DNA from: Thiobacillus denitrificans DSM 12475
Lineage (GTDB): Bacteria > Pseudomonadota > Gammaproteobacteria > Burkholderiales > Thiobacillaceae
NCBI RefSeq assembly: GCF_000376425.1
Contig: NZ_AQWL01000005.1
Span: forward strand, 218,166-282,165
Direction: 5' to 3'
Length of the DNA stretch: 64,000 bases
In this document: piece after piece, positions 28,312 to 37,899 of the stretch
How positions within the stretch are numbered: position 1 is the stretch's first letter
Layout of the letters: the number at the start of each line of letters is the position of its first letter
Translations under genes and position numbers: made by a program
Notes under the pieces: model-generated
Seen by the model: only the letters and a program-made list of their open reading frames with translations
Told to the model about the DNA's origin: nothing
Database searches by the model: none

Positions 28312-29162
28312 CAGAATTGCCCGAGGTAGGCCTGCGTCAAGTCTGCGCCGAAAAACAGCGCCACCAGCCCGCCTCCGGCCAGATACGGGCCGAACGGAAT
28401 CGGCACGCGCCGGTCATGCTTCACCAGCACGATCATCGCGATGCCGACCGTCGCGCCGACGACGGAAGACAGCAACAGCGTGACCGGCAGCATCTGCCAC
28501 CCCAGCCAGGCGCCGATGGCCGCCAGCAGCTTGAAATCGCCGTAGCCCATCCCGTCCTTGCCGGTGGCGAGCTTGAACAGCCAGTACACCAGCCACAGCA
28601 CCAGATAGCCAGCCATGGCGCCGACGACCGCATCCGGCAGGCTGCTGAAATACCCGCCCAGATTGAACAGCAGCCCCAGCCACAGCAGCGGCAGGGTGAG
28701 GCTGTCGGGCAGCAGGGTCGTATCGAGGTCGATGAAAGCCAGCGTGATCAGCGTCCAAACCATGAGCAGCGCACCCGCGGTTTGCACGCTCACGCCCCAT
28801 TTCCAGGCGACGGCCGCCGACAGCAGCGCGGTGAGCAGTTCCACCAGCGGGTAGCGCGCGCCGATCGGCGCGCGGCAGGCCGAGCAGCGGCCGCGCAGCC
28901 ACAGCCACGACAGCAGCGGAATGTTTTCCAGCGCCGTGATCCGATGGCCGCACTGCGGGCAGGCCGAACGCGGCAGCCACAAGTTGTAGCGCGGCGCATC
29001 GGGCAAGGCCTCGCCGCGCAGTTCGGCGCACTGCGCATGCCAGTCCGCTTGCATCATTCTGGGCAGCCGATGGATGACGACGTTGAGAAAGCTGCCGACC
29101 AGCAGGCCGAATAAAAAAACCAGCCCGGCGAACAGGGCTGGTTCGGCGTGCAGCAACGCCAT
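28311..29162 (-). CDS. pilD: Prepilin peptidase / N-methyltransferase
   Basis: A 283-residue inner-membrane protease that cleaves and methylates type IV prepilins. The N-terminal methylase region carries the two CxxC pairs, Cys68/Cys71 and Cys93/Cys96. The catalytic aspartates are in FIDLDTTLLPD and in GMGYGDFKLLAAIGAW. About eight membrane helices are visible. The start overlaps the pilC stop (TGATG). No pilin gene lies in this window, so substrates are elsewhere. Confidence 0.95.
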   Translation of the reverse strand: MALLHAEPALFAGLVFLFGLLVGSFLNVVIHRLPRMMQADWHAQCAELRGEALPDAPRYNLWLPRSACPQCGHRITALENIPLLSWLWLRGRCSACRAPIGARYPLVELLTALLSAAVAWKWGVSVQTAGALLMVWTLITLAFIDLDTTLLPDSLTLPLLWLGLLFNLGGYFSSLPDAVVGAMAGYLVLWLVYWLFKLATGKDGMGYGDFKLLAAIGAWLGWQMLPVTLLLSSVVGATVGIAMIVLVKHDRRVPIPFGPYLAGGGLVALFFGADLTQAYLGQF

Positions 29163-30382
29163 CAGACGACCGAGCCCATCTTGAAGATCGGCAGGTACAT
29201 GGCGATGACCATACCGCCGATCAGCGTGCCCAGCACCACCATGATGATGGGCTCCATCAGGCTGGACAGCGCTTCGACCGCGTCATCCACTTCGGCCTCG
29301 TAGAAGTCGGCTACCTTGCCCAGCATGGAATCGAGCGCTCCGGACTCTTCGCCGATGGCGGCCATCTGCAGCACCATATTGGGAAACCGGCCGGAGTTCT
29401 GCATCGCCATTGTCAGTGCCGTACCGGTCGATACTTCACCACGGATTTTATTGGTCGCCTCGACGAAGACCTGGTTGCCCGACGCCCCACCCACCGATTC
29501 CAGCGCTTCGACCAGCGGCACACCGGCGGCGAACATGGTGGCCAGGGTGCGCGTCCAGCGCGCGATGGTGGCTTTTTCGATCACCGCACCAAAAATCGGC
29601 AATTTGAGCATCACCCGGTCCATGAACATCTGCACCTTGCGCGAGCGTTTCCATGCCTGCAGCAAGGCATAGATGCCGCCGCCGATGACACCGAAAATCG
29701 CCCACCACCACTGGACGAAGAAATCCGAGATCGCCATCACCACCAGGGTCGGCCCCGGCAGGTCGGCACCAAAGCTGCTGAACAAGTCCTTGAACGCCGG
29801 AATCACGAAAACCATGATCACGGCGGTGATGACAAACGCCACCACGATAATGGAAACGGGATAGAACAGCGCCGACTTGATCTTGCTCTTGATGGCGAGG
29901 ATTTTTTCCTTGTAGACCGACAGCCGTTCGAGCACCCCATCCAGAATACCCGCCGATTCACCGGCCCCCACCAGGTTGCAGAACAGCGCATCGAAGTACA
30001 GCGGGTGACGGCCGAATGCCTGGGTGAGACTGCTGCCCTTTTCGATATCCGCCTTGATTTCCAGCAGCAGGCGCTGCATCGATGGATTGGAATGCCCGCG
30101 CGCCACGATTTCGAACGATTGCAGCAATGGCACCCCGGCTTTCATCATGGTCGCCAGTTGGCGGGTGAACAGCGTGACATCTTTGTCGGTGATGCGCTTG
30201 CTGCTGGAAAACAGGCTGCTCTGCTTCTTGACCTTGGTAACGGTGATTCCCTGCTTGCGCAGCACGGAATTGACCGTGGCTTCACCGCCGGCCTGCAACT
30301 GGCCTTTGACTTTTTTGCCGCGCTTGTCCATGCCCTCCCACAGGAAGGTGGCGTCCTTGATTGCCTTTGCCGCTGTTGCCAT
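29162..30382 (-). CDS. pilC: Type IV pilus inner-membrane platform protein PilC
   Basis: A 406-residue GspF/PilC platform protein with two repeated cytoplasmic domains and three membrane helices. Signatures are FTRQLATMMKAGVPLLQSFEIVARG in the first repeat, and WTRTLATMFAAGVPLVEALESVGGA with the closing EPIIMVVLGTLIGGMVIAMYLPIF in the second. AGGA-type sequence (AAGGAAT) precedes ATG 30382. It transmits ATPase motion from PilB to pilin assembly and lies 12 bases after pilB. Confidence 0.95.
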   Translation of the reverse strand: MATAAKAIKDATFLWEGMDKRGKKVKGQLQAGGEATVNSVLRKQGITVTKVKKQSSLFSSSKRITDKDVTLFTRQLATMMKAGVPLLQSFEIVARGHSNPSMQRLLLEIKADIEKGSSLTQAFGRHPLYFDALFCNLVGAGESAGILDGVLERLSVYKEKILAIKSKIKSALFYPVSIIVVAFVITAVIMVFVIPAFKDLFSSFGADLPGPTLVVMAISDFFVQWWWAIFGVIGGGIYALLQAWKRSRKVQMFMDRVMLKLPIFGAVIEKATIARWTRTLATMFAAGVPLVEALESVGGASGNQVFVEATNKIRGEVSTGTALTMAMQNSGRFPNMVLQMAAIGEESGALDSMLGKVADFYEAEVDDAVEALSSLMEPIIMVVLGTLIGGMVIAMYLPIFKMGSVV

Positions 30383-30394
30383 AGAGGAGATTCC

Positions 30395-32110
30395 TTAGAT
30401 ATTGGTGACGGCCTCGACCTCTTCCAGCGAGGTGAGGCCGGCTTTCACTTTCAACAACCCGGCCTGGCGCAGGTCGAGCACACCTTCACGTCGGGCCTGG
30501 TCGGCAATGTCGGTTTCATCACCGCCCTTGAGAATGATGCGGGTCATGGCGTCGGTGATCGGCATCACCTGATAGATGCCCAGCCGCCCCTTGTAACCGG
30601 TACCACCGCAGATATCGCAGCCCACCGGTTTGTAGGGTTTCCAGCTGCCGTCCAGCTGTTCTTCGGTGAACCCGGCTGTCAGCATGGCTTCCTGCGGAAT
30701 GTCGACGGGCTGTTTGCACGCGCACAAACGTCGTGCCAGCCGCTGGGCGGTGATCAGGATCACCGAGGAGGCGACGTTGAATGGCGCCACCCCCATGTTC
30801 AGCAAACGGGTCAGCGTGCCGGGGGCGTCATTGGTGTGCAGCGTGGACATCACCATGTGACCGGTTTGCGCAGCCTTGATGGCGATGTCGGCCGTTTCCA
30901 GATCGCGGATTTCACCGACCATGATGACGTCGGGATCCTGCCGCAGGAAGGATTTCAGCGCGGCCGAGAAAGTCAGCCCGGCCTTGTCGTTGACGTTAAC
31001 CTGATTGATGCCGGGCAACTGGATTTCCGCCGGATCTTCCGCGGTCGAAATGTTGACGTCGGGCTTGTTGAGAATGTTCAGGCAGGTGTAGAGCGACACG
31101 GTCTTACCTGAACCGGTCGGACCGGTCACCAGCACCATGCCGTAGGGGCGTTGCACCGCGTCCAGCAGGATTTCTTTCTGCCACGGTTCGTAGCCCAGCG
31201 CATCCACGCCCAGCTGGGCGCTGGTGGGGTCGAGAATACGCATGACGATTTTTTCGCCATACAGCGTCGGCAGGGTGCTGACCCGGAAATCGATGGCGCG
31301 GTTTCTCGACAGCACCATTTTCATGCGCCCGTCCTGCGGCACGCGCTTTTCCGAAATATCCAGCCGCGACAACACCTTGATGCGCGACGCCACCTTGTCC
31401 TTGATCGCCATCGGCGGCTGCGCCACCTCGGACAGCACGCCGTCACGCCGGTAGCGAATGCGGTAATACTTTTCGTAAGGCTCGAAATGGATGTCGGATG
31501 CGCCCAGGTTGATCGCATCGAGCATGATTTTCTGCAGGTAGCGCACCACCGGCGCATCGTCGATTTCGATGCCGCCGGTGTCCTGCTGGGCGGCAGCGCT
31601 TTCCTCATCGGCAAAGTCGAGGTTGAGGTCTTCCGCATTCAGCACGGCCAGCGTGTTGTCGGCGGCTTCGCTCGCTTTCTCGATCAGCTTGCCGAGCTTG
31701 TCGTCATCCACCACCACCGGCTCTACCGCCTGCCCGGTCTGGAACTTCACCTCGTCCAGTGCCTGCAGATGGGTGGGGTCGGACGTCGCCACATACAGTT
31801 TGTTGCCACGCTGATACAGCGCGACCACGCGCCGTTTCTGTACCAGCTTGGGATCGAGCAGCCCCTGCGGCAAGCTGTCGGCATCCATGGCATTCAAATC
31901 CAGATAAGGAAAGCCGAATGAGCCGGCGGCAAATTCGGCCACCTGATCGGCTTTGAAACGCCTCCCCTTGATGAGTTCGGTCACGAACGATTCGCCGGAT
32001 TGGCTCGCGCGTTTCCACACGCCCTCGGCGTCGTCCTCGGACAGCCAGCCATGGTTGACCATGGCACGCGCCAGCCCGGTTAAATTGTTGGTGTTTGTCA
32101 CAGCTGCCAT
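30395..32110 (-). CDS. pilB: Type IV pilus assembly ATPase PilB
   Basis: A 571-residue hexameric ATPase powering pilus extension. The N-terminal GspE/MshEN-type domain is followed by the ATPase core with Walker A GPTGSGKTVSLYTCLN, the Asp box TAEDPAEIQLPG, Walker B MVGEIRDLETADIAIKAAQTGH and the His box STLHTNDAPGT. The zinc-binding pair of CxC/CxxC motifs (RLCACKQ, CDICGGTGYKGR) typical of PilB is present. It heads the pilB-pilC-pilD-coaE-zapD-yacG unit. Confidence 0.96.
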   Translation of the reverse strand: MAAVTNTNNLTGLARAMVNHGWLSEDDAEGVWKRASQSGESFVTELIKGRRFKADQVAEFAAGSFGFPYLDLNAMDADSLPQGLLDPKLVQKRRVVALYQRGNKLYVATSDPTHLQALDEVKFQTGQAVEPVVVDDDKLGKLIEKASEAADNTLAVLNAEDLNLDFADEESAAAQQDTGGIEIDDAPVVRYLQKIMLDAINLGASDIHFEPYEKYYRIRYRRDGVLSEVAQPPMAIKDKVASRIKVLSRLDISEKRVPQDGRMKMVLSRNRAIDFRVSTLPTLYGEKIVMRILDPTSAQLGVDALGYEPWQKEILLDAVQRPYGMVLVTGPTGSGKTVSLYTCLNILNKPDVNISTAEDPAEIQLPGINQVNVNDKAGLTFSAALKSFLRQDPDVIMVGEIRDLETADIAIKAAQTGHMVMSTLHTNDAPGTLTRLLNMGVAPFNVASSVILITAQRLARRLCACKQPVDIPQEAMLTAGFTEEQLDGSWKPYKPVGCDICGGTGYKGRLGIYQVMPITDAMTRIILKGGDETDIADQARREGVLDLRQAGLLKVKAGLTSLEEVEAVTNI

Positions 32111-32210
32111 AGCTCGGTTCCTGACAAGTCCAGCGTCAAAATATTGCCCGCATCGACGCGCCGGCCAGGCGGCGGATGGGGAATCACAGGCCTTAACGGC
32201 GATTTTTCAG

Positions 32211-33509
32211 CTAAGTTGAGGTATTTTCGGACAAAACCTCACCCGAATCCGGTAGGTAGATACGCGCCATTTTCACCGCGCGGTCCTGGGTCTGGACAAT
32301 TTCCACCGGCACATCGCCCAGCTTGATGCTCACCCCCGCCTCGGGAATGTCCTCGAACTGCTCTAGCAGCAGGCCGTTCAGCGTCTTCGGGCCGTCCAGC
32401 GGCAACGACAAGCCCAGCTTGCGGTTCAGATGGCGCAGCAGCACGCTACCTTCGGCCAGCCAGCAGCCGTCTCCCTCCTGTCGCAGATACCCCATATCCG
32501 ATGGCGCCTGCGTGGTGAATTCGCCGACCATTTCCTCCAGCAGGTCTTCCAGCGTTACCAGCCCCTGCAGTTCGCCGTATTCGTCGACTACCAGCGCCAG
32601 CCGGCGACGCCCGCTCTGGAAATTGCGCAACTGGGTGAACAGGGGGGTGCCCGCCGGAACGAAGTAAGGCGCTTCCAGGTTTTCCTTCAGCGTATCGGGA
32701 TCAAGCTCGGCGCCGGTCAGCGCATGCAGTACCCGGCGCACATGCAGCACGCCGAGCAGATTGTCGGGCGAACCCTGCTGCACCACCAGCCGCGTGTGAT
32801 GGCTGGTGGAAATCTGCTGGCGCAGCCGCTCGGGGTCGTCTTCGATGTCGATCGCCTCGATCTGGCTGCGCGGCGTCATCACGTCATCCACCGTGATGTC
32901 TTCCAGCTCCAGCAGGTTCATCAGGATCCGGTGGTGCTCGCGCGGCAATCTGCCGGACGACTCCAGCACGATGGTGCGCAGTTCCTGCAGCCCCAGGCTG
33001 TTACCCTGCCCCGGGTCGGGTTGCTTGATATGCAACAGCTTCAGGATGCCCTGCACGAACAGGTTGACGAACCACACCACTGGATACGCCAGCGTCAACA
33101 GCGGCGTGAGCAGCAGCGTCGCCGGATAGGCGACGCGTTCGGGGAAGGACGCGCCGATGACCTTCGGCGTGACTTCGCTGAACACCAGAATCAGGAAGGT
33201 GAGCAGCAGTGTCGCCACGAACAGCACCATTTCGCCGTCGCCGAACAGGCGAATGGCCAGCACGGCAGACAGCGTGCCCGAAGCGGAATTGACCAGATTG
33301 TTACCCAGCAGGATCACGCCCAGGAGCTTGTCGGTCTGGTCCAGCAGCGCCTGTGCCCGCATCGCGCCGCGGACGCCGGATTCGGCAGCGTGGCGCAGGC
33401 GATAGCGGTTGATCGCCATCATCGCCGTCTCGGACGTGGAAAAAAATGCCGAGGTGAGCAGCAGAACGGCAAGCACGACAAAAAGCGTGCCGGTGGAAAT
33501 ACTATCCAA
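32211..33509 (-). CDS. CNNM/CorC-type membrane protein with CBS and CorC-HlyC domains
   Basis: A 432-residue protein with a DUF21/CNNM transmembrane domain (about residues 1-170; SAFFSTSETAMMAINRYRLRHAAESG, LLGNNLVNSASGTLSAVLA), a CBS pair (DVMTPRSQIEAIDIEDD, PLFTQLRNFQSGRRRLALVVDEYGELQGLVTLEDLLEEMVGE) and a C-terminal CorC_HlyC domain. Relatives are implicated in magnesium/cobalt efflux. The start is TTG 33509, just after GAGGCGAGG. It lies 11 bases after the CcsA-like gene. Confidence 0.88.
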   Translation of the reverse strand: MDSISTGTLFVVLAVLLLTSAFFSTSETAMMAINRYRLRHAAESGVRGAMRAQALLDQTDKLLGVILLGNNLVNSASGTLSAVLAIRLFGDGEMVLFVATLLLTFLILVFSEVTPKVIGASFPERVAYPATLLLTPLLTLAYPVVWFVNLFVQGILKLLHIKQPDPGQGNSLGLQELRTIVLESSGRLPREHHRILMNLLELEDITVDDVMTPRSQIEAIDIEDDPERLRQQISTSHHTRLVVQQGSPDNLLGVLHVRRVLHALTGAELDPDTLKENLEAPYFVPAGTPLFTQLRNFQSGRRRLALVVDEYGELQGLVTLEDLLEEMVGEFTTQAPSDMGYLRQEGDGCWLAEGSVLLRHLNRKLGLSLPLDGPKTLNGLLLEQFEDIPEAGVSIKLGDVPVEIVQTQDRAVKMARIYLPDSGEVLSENTST

Positions 33510-33520
33510 TCAACCTCGCC

Positions 33521-34303
33521 TCAACGCCGGAGCACCACTTCCAGCACGAACTGGGTGCCCAGGTAGGCCAGCAGCAACAGGGTGAAACCGGTGATCGTCC
33601 AGACCAGGGCGGTACGCCCGCGCCAACCGCGGAAATGCCGCCCCAGCAGCAGGCCGCCGAACACCAGCCACGACAGGATGGCGAACACGGTCTTGTGCGA
33701 AAACTGCAAAGCCGTGCCAAACAGCTCTTCCGAAAAAAACACCCCACTGAACAGCGCCAGGGTCAGCAGCACAAACCCGGCGCCGATGGTTCTGAACAAC
33801 ATGGCTTCCAGCGTCAGCAGGGGCGGCGCGCCGTTTTGCAGCGAGCCGCGATGCAGCTGCTTTTCCAGCATGGTCATCAGCACCGCATGCAATGCGGCCA
33901 CGGCCAGCAAGCCATAGGCGAGGAAAGACACCACCAGGTGTGCGCGCAAAGCCAGCGTCTGCGAGTTGGGAATGGCGTGGGTGGCGGTGAAAAGCGCCAT
34001 AATCAGCACAGACGCCGCCGCCAGCCCGCTGACCCAGGACTGCAGGCGCGCCAGCGGCGCACCCTGGCTAGCCAGCCAGTAGGCCAGCGCAGTCAGCCAC
34101 AAAATCGTCGACAGGGAGTTGCCGAACCCCAGCCGGATATCGCCCTGCCCCAGCACCGAATGATAAATCAGCGCACCGTGAGCCAGCAGGGCCAGCGGCA
34201 GCAGCCAGCGCACCGATGCGGCGCGCGGCGTGCGCTGCAGGCGCCAGGCGACCCAGCCGTACAGCGCGCTCACACATAAGGTAACCAGCAATAGCGGGGA
34301 CAT
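33521..34303 (-). CDS. CcsA/YpjD-like cytochrome c assembly family membrane protein
   Basis: A 260-residue protein with about eight membrane helices. The fold of the cytochrome c assembly/HemX family is suggested by conserved histidines between helices (LLAHGALIYHSVLG, LRAHLVVSFLAYGLLAVAALHAVLM) and by FSHKTVFAILSWLVFGGLLLGRHFRGW. Members in Proteobacteria (YpjD) sit beside ffh, as here, and their role is not settled. It is divergent from ffh and precedes the CorC-type gene. Confidence 0.85.
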   Translation of the reverse strand: MSPLLLVTLCVSALYGWVAWRLQRTPRAASVRWLLPLALLAHGALIYHSVLGQGDIRLGFGNSLSTILWLTALAYWLASQGAPLARLQSWVSGLAAASVLIMALFTATHAIPNSQTLALRAHLVVSFLAYGLLAVAALHAVLMTMLEKQLHRGSLQNGAPPLLTLEAMLFRTIGAGFVLLTLALFSGVFFSEELFGTALQFSHKTVFAILSWLVFGGLLLGRHFRGWRGRTALVWTITGFTLLLLAYLGTQFVLEVVLRR

Positions 34304-34370
34304 TCGTTAAAATGAATATGATTCAGCCAGCCCCATTATCCATGCCGTCCATAACGGCAACAAGGAAGCC

Positions 34371-35714
34371 ATGTTAGAAAATCTCAGCGGACGCCTCGCC
34401 GGCGTCGTCAAAAACCTGCGTGGACAGGCGCGCATCACCGAAGCCAACGTGCAGGATACGCTGCGCCAGGTGCGCCTGGCCCTGCTCGAGGCCGACGTCG
34501 CGCTGCCGGTGGTCAAGGACTTCATCGAAGCGGTCAAAACCCGCGCCCTGGGCCAGGAAGTGCTTGCCAGCCTGTCGCCGGGCCAGGCGCTGATCGGCAT
34601 CGTCCACGAAGAACTCACCCGCCTGATGGGCGGTGAAAACGCCGAGCTGAATCTGGCCGCGGCACCACCCGCGGTGATTCTGATGGCCGGCCTGCAGGGC
34701 TCGGGCAAGACCACCACCAGCGGCAAGCTCGCGCTGCTGCTGAAAAACCGCAAGAAAAAGGTGCTGCTCGCCTCCGCCGACGTCTACCGCCCCGCCGCCA
34801 TCGACCAGTTGCGCCAGCTCGCCACCCAACTCGACGTCAGCTTTTTCGAGGCCGGCGACGAACGCGATCCGCTGAGAATCGCACAGGCCGCACAGGATCA
34901 TGCGCGCAAGCAATTCTATGACGTGCTGATCGTCGACACCGCCGGCCGCCTGGCGATCGACGAAGCGATGATGGCCGAAATCAAGGCCCTGCACGCCGCG
35001 GTCAAGCCGGTCGAAACGCTGTTCGTGGTCGACGCCATGCAGGGCCAGGACGCGGTCAACGTCGCCAAGGCCTTCAACGAAGCATTGCCGCTCACCGGCG
35101 TGGTGCTCACCAAGCTCGACGGCGACGCCCGCGGTGGCGCGGCGCTGTCGGTGCGGCAGATCACCGGCAAGCCGCTCAAGTTCATCGGCGTCGGCGAAAA
35201 GCCCACCGGGCTGGAAGCCTTCCACCCCGAACGCATGGCGCAGCGCATCCTCGGCATGGGCGACGTCCTCTCGCTGATCGAACAGGCGCAAGGCTCTGTC
35301 GATCTGGCCGAAGCCAAAAAACTCGCCGATAAGGTCAAGAAGGGCAAGGATTTCGATCTCGAGGACTTCAAGGCGCAAATCCAGCAGATGCGCAAGATGG
35401 GCGGACTGTCTGCTCTGATGGACAAGCTGCCCGGTGCCGGACAGATGTCGGTCCCCGCCGGCGCCGACGACAAGGCCGTCAACCGGGTCGAAGGCATCAT
35501 CAACAGCATGACCCCGCTGGAGCGCCGCAAGCCCGACATCATCAAGGCCAGCCGCAAGCGCCGCATCGCAGCGGGCGCTGGGGTGCAGGTGCAGGACGTC
35601 AACAAGCTGCTGAACCAGTTCGAGCAGGCGCAGAAAATGATGAAAATGATGGGCAAGGGCGGCCTGTCCAAGATGATGCGCGGCATGAAGGGCATGCTGC
35701 CCGGAATGCGGTAG
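34371..35714 (+). CDS. ffh: Signal recognition particle GTPase Ffh
   Basis: A 447-residue protein binding signal sequences and 4.5S RNA. The N domain (LSGRLAGVVKNLRGQARITEANVQDTLRQVR) leads into the GTPase domain with GLQGSGKTTTSGKLA, DTAGR and TKLDGDARGGA, then a Met-rich M domain (KMMKMMGKGGLSKMMRGMKGMLPG) that forms the signal-peptide groove. The CAAGGAAGCC ribosome site precedes ATG 34371. The position just before rpsP-rimM-trmD-rplS is conserved in proteobacteria. Confidence 0.97.
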   Translation: MLENLSGRLAGVVKNLRGQARITEANVQDTLRQVRLALLEADVALPVVKDFIEAVKTRALGQEVLASLSPGQALIGIVHEELTRLMGGENAELNLAAAPPAVILMAGLQGSGKTTTSGKLALLLKNRKKKVLLASADVYRPAAIDQLRQLATQLDVSFFEAGDERDPLRIAQAAQDHARKQFYDVLIVDTAGRLAIDEAMMAEIKALHAAVKPVETLFVVDAMQGQDAVNVAKAFNEALPLTGVVLTKLDGDARGGAALSVRQITGKPLKFIGVGEKPTGLEAFHPERMAQRILGMGDVLSLIEQAQGSVDLAEAKKLADKVKKGKDFDLEDFKAQIQQMRKMGGLSALMDKLPGAGQMSVPAGADDKAVNRVEGIINSMTPLERRKPDIIKASRKRRIAAGAGVQVQDVNKLLNQFEQAQKMMKMMGKGGLSKMMRGMKGMLPGMR

Positions 35715-35724
35715 AGCCTGCCCA

Positions 35725-35753
35725 CTGGCAAGCCCGGAGTTTTTGAGTATAAT
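35725..35753 (+). promoter_or_regulatory. Sigma-70 promoter of the rpsP operon
   Basis: CTGGCA (35725-35730), a 17-base spacer and a perfect TATAAT (35748-35753) lie 35 bases before rpsP. The -35 box matches four of six consensus bases. This would drive rpsP-rimM-trmD-rplS independently of ffh. Confidence 0.65.
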
Positions 35754-35788
35754 TCGCGGTTTTCTCCGTTTACCCGGTGGGTTGAATC

Positions 35789-36043
35789 ATGGTCGTTATT
35801 CGTCTTTCGCGCGGCGGCGCCAAAAACCGTCCTTTCTACAACGTGGTGGTGGCCGATTCGCGCTGCCGCCGTGATGGCCGCTTCATCGAGCGCGTCGGTT
35901 TCTACAACCCGGTGGCCGCCGCGGGCGCCGAGGCCGTTCGCCTGGACCAGGAACGCATCGGCTACTGGGTGAGCAACGGCGCTCAGATGTCCGACACCGT
36001 CGCCCGCCTGGTCAAGCAGAACAAGCCCGCTGCCGCTGCCTGA
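35789..36043 (+). CDS. rpsP: Ribosomal protein S16
   Basis: An 84-residue S16 of the small ribosomal subunit. [41 protein letters not shown] is the unmistakable family start. It is first in the rpsP-rimM-trmD-rplS operon. Confidence 0.98.
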   Translation: MVVIRLSRGGAKNRPFYNVVVADSRCRRDGRFIERVGFYNPVAAAGAEAVRLDQERIGYWVSNGAQMSDTVARLVKQNKPAAAA

Positions 36044-36079
36044 TCTGGCTGAACGACAAGCCTGGGTCGGCTGTCCGCA

Positions 36080-36580
36080 TTGAATAACGACTGGGTCGTT
36101 ATGGGGCGCATCGCCGCCCCGTTCGGCGTCAAGGGCTGGGTCAAGGTCCAGCCCTACAGTGAAGACCCGGGCGCGCTGATGGATTTTGAATCCTGGCGCG
36201 TCGGCCGCGGCGAGCAGCAGACGCGATACAGCGTCGAAGCCATCCAGGACCACGGCAAGGCCCTGGTCGCCAAACTGGACGGCATCGACGACCGCGACGC
36301 GGCGTATGCCCTGCGCGGACAGGAAATCTCGGTGGCGAAACGCGATCTTCCGCCACCGGAAGAAAACGAGTTCTACTGGTCCGACCTGATCGGCCTGACC
36401 GTGGTCAACCGCGAAGGCATCGAGCTGGGCAAGGTCGACAGCCTGATGGAAAGCGGGGCGAATGACCTGCTGGTCGTCAAAGGCGCGCGCGAGCATCTGA
36501 TTCCGTTCGTTGCGGCGTTTGTCGGCAAGGTGGATCTAGCAGGCGGAACGATAGAGGTGGACTGGGGCGAAGACTACTGA
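36080..36580 (+). CDS. rimM: Ribosome maturation factor RimM
   Basis: A 166-residue protein binding S19 during 30S maturation. The N-terminal domain has [26 protein letters not shown]; the C-terminal PRC barrel has [16 protein letters not shown]-like and [15 protein letters not shown]. The start is probably TTG 36080; the internal ATG at 36101 would remove the conserved first strand. Its stop overlaps the trmD ATG (TGATG). Confidence 0.93.
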   Translation: MNNDWVVMGRIAAPFGVKGWVKVQPYSEDPGALMDFESWRVGRGEQQTRYSVEAIQDHGKALVAKLDGIDDRDAAYALRGQEISVAKRDLPPPEENEFYWSDLIGLTVVNREGIELGKVDSLMESGANDLLVVKGAREHLIPFVAAFVGKVDLAGGTIEVDWGEDY

Positions 36581-37281
36581 TGCGCTTCGATGCGGTCACG
36601 CTCTTCCCCGAGATGTTCGATGCCGTACTGGATTACGGCATCACCCGACGGGCGCTGGATCGCGGTCTGTACCGGTTCAGGGCGTGGAATCCGCGCGATT
36701 TCACCGATGATCCGCACCGCACGGTGGACGACCGGCCTTACGGCGGCGGTCCGGGAATGCTGATGCTGGCCGAGCCACTGGACCGGGCACTGGATGCGGT
36801 GCAGCAGGATCTGACCAGCGAGAACCTGACGCCCTGGGTGGTGCATTTTTCCCCCCGCGGCCGTCCACTAAGTCACCCGCGGGTGATGGAACTGAAAGAC
36901 AAGCCCGCGCTGGTGTTGCTGTGTGGGCGCTACGAAGGCATCGACGAGCGGCTGCTCGCGCACCGCGTGGACGAGGAAATATCGCTCGGCGACTTCGTGC
37001 TGTCGGGCGGCGAACTGCCTGCGCTGGCATTGATGGACGCGATCATCCGGCAACTGCCGGGCGCGCTGAACGACGCCGAATCGGCCGCGCAGGACTCGTT
37101 CAGCCACGGGCTGCTCGACTGCCCGCATTACACGCGGCCCGAGGTATGGCGAGGCATGGCAGTGCCCGAAGTACTGAAAAGCGGCAATCACGCGGCGATT
37201 GCCAGGTGGCGACACGAAGAAAGCGTGCGGCTCACCGCGGCCCTGCGGCCCGACCTGTTGCCTTCGCGACGGGACGAATAG
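36580..37281 (+). CDS. trmD: tRNA (guanine-37-N1) methyltransferase TrmD
   Basis: A 233-residue SPOUT methyltransferase modifying G37 of tRNAs reading CNN/CGG codons. The start [23 protein letters not shown], the knot region [35 protein letters not shown] (AdoMet binding) and YTRPEVWRG are diagnostic. Translation is coupled to rimM. Confidence 0.97.
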   Translation: MRFDAVTLFPEMFDAVLDYGITRRALDRGLYRFRAWNPRDFTDDPHRTVDDRPYGGGPGMLMLAEPLDRALDAVQQDLTSENLTPWVVHFSPRGRPLSHPRVMELKDKPALVLLCGRYEGIDERLLAHRVDEEISLGDFVLSGGELPALALMDAIIRQLPGALNDAESAAQDSFSHGLLDCPHYTRPEVWRGMAVPEVLKSGNHAAIARWRHEESVRLTAALRPDLLPSRRDE

Positions 37282-37287
37282 ATTAAT

Positions 37288-37315
37288 CCGGCCTGCCTGA
37301 CAACAGGCAGGCCGG
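37288..37315 (+). other. Perfect 12-base-pair hairpin between trmD and rplS
   Basis: CCGGCCTGCCTG, loop ACAA, CAGGCAGGCCGG. It begins seven bases after the trmD stop and is not followed by a T run, so it is not a simple terminator. It could be an mRNA-stability element, a processing site or a leader structure for L19. Confidence 0.55.
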
Positions 37316-37418
37316 AAACGAGCGGGTTCCGCATGGGGCCCATGTAAAACGGCGTGACGTTCGCCCCGAGTCTGACCCGACCCGGTGGCGCACCTCTCCG
37401 CCAGAGTAAGGAAACATC

Positions 37419-37802
37419 ATGAACATCATCGAGCAACTCGAACAGGAAGAAATCGCCCGTCTGGGCAAAACCCTTCCCGACTTTGCCCCCGGCGACACCG
37501 TCGTCGTCCAGGTGAAAGTGAAGGAAGGCAACCGCGAGCGTCTACAGGCCTACGAAGGCGTGGTCATCGCCAAACGCAACCGCGGCCTCAACTCCGCCTT
37601 CACCGTGCGCAAGATCTCTGCGGGCGAAGGCGTCGAGCGCACCTTCCAGACCTATTCGCCCTTGGTCGCCAATATCGAAGTCAAGCGCCGCGGCGACGTG
37701 CGACGTGCCAAGTTGTACTACCTGCGCGAGCGTTCCGGCAAATCCGCACGCATCAAGGAAAAGCTGCCCAGCCGCAAGGCCGCAGCCACGGCCGCCGAAT
37801 AA
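37419..37802 (+). CDS. rplS: Ribosomal protein L19
   Basis: A 127-residue L19 at the interface of the ribosomal subunits. [46 protein letters not shown] and [36 protein letters not shown] are diagnostic. GTAAGGAAAC precedes the start. The gene ends the ribosomal operon at a good terminator. Confidence 0.98.
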   Translation: MNIIEQLEQEEIARLGKTLPDFAPGDTVVVQVKVKEGNRERLQAYEGVVIAKRNRGLNSAFTVRKISAGEGVERTFQTYSPLVANIEVKRRGDVRRAKLYYLRERSGKSARIKEKLPSRKAAATAAE

Positions 37803-37826
37803 GCCGTCGTCTCCCTGGCGCAGCAC

Positions 37827-37853
37827 AAAACGCCCGCATGATGCGGGCGTTTT
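37827..37853 (+). terminator. Intrinsic terminator after rplS
   Basis: AAAACGCCCGCA, loop TGA, TGCGGGCGTTTT: a perfect 12-base-pair stem whose 3' side ends in TTTT, typical of a strong terminator. The A tract on the other side would make it work from the other direction too. Confidence 0.9.
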
Positions 37854-37899
37854 GCTTTGCTGTCCCGGCGGTTTAAGCTGCGCGGCACTCCGCACGCAT

